Source of the DNA: an uncultured Curvibacter sp.
Lineage (GTDB): Bacteria; Pseudomonadota; Gammaproteobacteria; Burkholderiales; Burkholderiaceae_C
Assembly (NCBI GenBank): GCA_903834975.1
Contig: CAILKX010000064.1
Coordinates: 1-36,257, forward strand
DNA: 36,257 bases
Direction: 5' to 3'
Below are positions 35,316 to 36,257 of the stretch, in pieces. The notes beneath the pieces are model-generated. The model saw only the letters and a program-made list of their open reading frames with translations. It made no database searches and was not told where the DNA came from. The position numbers were made by a program, and so were the translations under genes. Each line of letters begins with the position of its first letter. Position 1 is the stretch's first letter.

Positions 35316-36257
35316 GACTCTTTCCATTTGCGTCGCTCAGCTTAACTTCGTCGTGGGTGATTTGACGGGCAATGCCCAGCGAATTATCCAAGCCGCCCGC
35401 AGCGCCTATGCGCAAGGGGCCCGCTTGGTGCTTACCCCTGAATTGTCGATCGCCGGCTACGCGGCTGAAGATCTTTTTTTACGCCCCTCTTTTTTGGAGG
35501 CCTGCGATTTGGCGCTGGCCCAAGTTTCGCAGGCGTTGGCCGACTTACCGGGTTTGTTTGTGGTGGTGGGGCACCCCGCTCGTTTGGTAACGACCACCGC
35601 CGCAGCCCCTCATCCAACTTCCCCCGGTCATTCTCCACTGAATGCCGCTTTTGCCCGCTCTTTGTCGGTGGCTCAATGCACCAACTCGGCCACGGTGTTG
35701 AGCGAAGGCCGTGTCGTCGCGACTTATGCCAAAAGGGAATTGCCCAATTACCAAGTGTTCGATGAGCGCCGGTATTTTGTGCCGGGCCAATCGGCCACTG
35801 TTTTTGAGGTGGCGGGCGTGAAAGTGGGGTTGCTGATTTGCGAAGACGCCTGGTTTGATGCCCCTGCAGAAGAGGCCAAAGCGGCCGGCGCTGAAATGTT
35901 GGCCGTCTTGAACGCCTCGCCCTTCCATGTGGGCAAAACCCATGAACGACAAAGCCGCATGGCGGAATGCGCCCGCGCTGTGAACTTGCCCTTGATTTAT
36001 GCCCACTTGGTGGGGGGACAAGACGAGGTGGTGTTTGACGGGGCGTCTTTTGCCGTCCAAGCCCAAGGTGAATTGGCGGCCCTGGCGCCTTCATTCCAAG
36101 AAATCAAGATGCAGCTGGGTTTTGAAAAATCCAGCGACTCAAATCAGCCTGGGATTTGGGTGAACGGCTCGGTGGCGCCTGAGCGCAGCCCCGAAGCCGA
36201 CCTTTGGGATGCTTTGGTTTTGGGCGTGCGCGACTACGTGACCAAGAATGGTTTTCC
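35314..36257 (+). CDS. nadE: Glutamine-dependent NAD+ synthetase, 3' end beyond window
   Basis: NadE amidates nicotinic acid adenine dinucleotide to NAD+. Only the N-terminal nitrilase-type glutaminase domain (about 314 codons) is inside the window. It begins MTLSICVAQLNFVVGDLTGN and has the catalytic triad: E in LTPELSIAGY, K in TYAKRELPNY and C in LLICEDAWF. NASPFHVGKTHERQ and YAHLVGGQDEVVFDG follow. The frame is open to the right edge, where the linker to the ATP-pyrophosphatase synthetase domain starts (DLWDALVLGVRDYV). The ATG overlaps the start codon of the divergent DUF482 gene. Long-form NadE of this type uses glutamine rather than free ammonia. Confidence 0.95.
   Translation, partial: MTLSICVAQLNFVVGDLTGNAQRIIQAARSAYAQGARLVLTPELSIAGYAAEDLFLRPSFLEACDLALAQVSQALADLPGLFVVVGHPARLVTTTAAAPHPTSPGHSPLNAAFARSLSVAQCTNSATVLSEGRVVATYAKRELPNYQVFDERRYFVPGQSATVFEVAGVKVGLLICEDAWFDAPAEEAKAAGAEMLAVLNASPFHVGKTHERQSRMAECARAVNLPLIYAHLVGGQDEVVFDGASFAVQAQGELAALAPSFQEIKMQLGFEKSSDSNQPGIWVNGSVAPERSPEADLWDALVLGVRDYVTKNGF

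Noticed and set aside
35432-36094. 220-codon frame antisense to nadE
   Set aside because: The plus strand carries an intact glutaminase domain with all catalytic residues; the antisense product is Pro/Arg-rich noise.
1-36257. tRNA genes, insertion sequences, prophage or integrative element
   Set aside because: No tRNA-like TTCGANNC context with cloverleaf arms, no transposase or integrase-like product and no flanking target repeats were seen.

Overview
The window reads as a chromosomal segment of a betaproteobacterium of the order Burkholderiales, most likely Comamonadaceae. The grounds are the protein sequences as I recognise them, the gene order (rlmE-ftsH-folP-glmM followed by the phosphate genes), a 4.5S RNA gene divergent from dnaX, a zinc-free type-B L31 protein, and a two-domain NAD synthetase. 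Genus is not assigned. Nothing looks like a prophage, plasmid or insertion sequence. Coding density is high and the genes are mostly housekeeping.

Layout. 1-4843 (+): end of rlmE, ftsH, folP, glmM. 5011-8510 (+): an OlsB-like N-acyltransferase, ppk1, sixA. 8479-10456 (-): an unrecognised basic protein with a ribbon-helix-helix-like core and Lys/Ala/Pro-rich tails, then ppx. 10457-10676: a divergent regulatory region with Pho boxes on both strands. 10677-17212 (+): pstS-pstC-pstA-pstB-phoU-phoB-phoR. 17291-20519 (-): a MATE transporter and a large membrane protein that resembles ArnT-type glycosyltransferases. 20629-22897 (-): rpmE2, rho, trxA. 23011-24408 (+): a flavoprotein. 24412-24503 (-): 4.5S RNA. 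24542-27449 (+): dnaX, ybaB, recR. 27454-29933 (-): mltD, gloB. 30060-31282 (+): a YafS-like methyltransferase and rnhA. 31297-33331 (-): mobA, moaA. 33548-34087 (+): ppa. 34128-35315 (-): a FemAB/GNAT-type DUF482 protein. 35314-end (+): the 5' part of nadE.

How the genes work together. The central 12 kb is a phosphate-response locus: high-affinity uptake (PstSCAB), signalling (PhoU, PhoR, PhoB), polyphosphate synthesis and breakdown (Ppk1, Ppx), a SixA-type phosphatase, and an OlsB-like enzyme that could supply phosphorus-free ornithine lipids. The right half is replication and repair (dnaX, ybaB, recR, rnhA), protein targeting RNA, transcription termination (rho), redox (trxA, gloB), molybdenum cofactor (moaA, mobA) and NAD synthesis.

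The observations most worth following are these. A run of nine A in dnaX sits just after the clamp-loader domains, with stops directly behind it in both other frames, as expected for a programmed gamma form. The basic RHH/H1-like protein is linked to ppx and preceded by a 31-bp near-perfect palindrome. A five-copy, 22-bp-period repeat carries a flipping 10-mer and ties together the stop codons of phoR and the MATE gene. Short tandem repeats recur, and inside genes they always have a period divisible by three.
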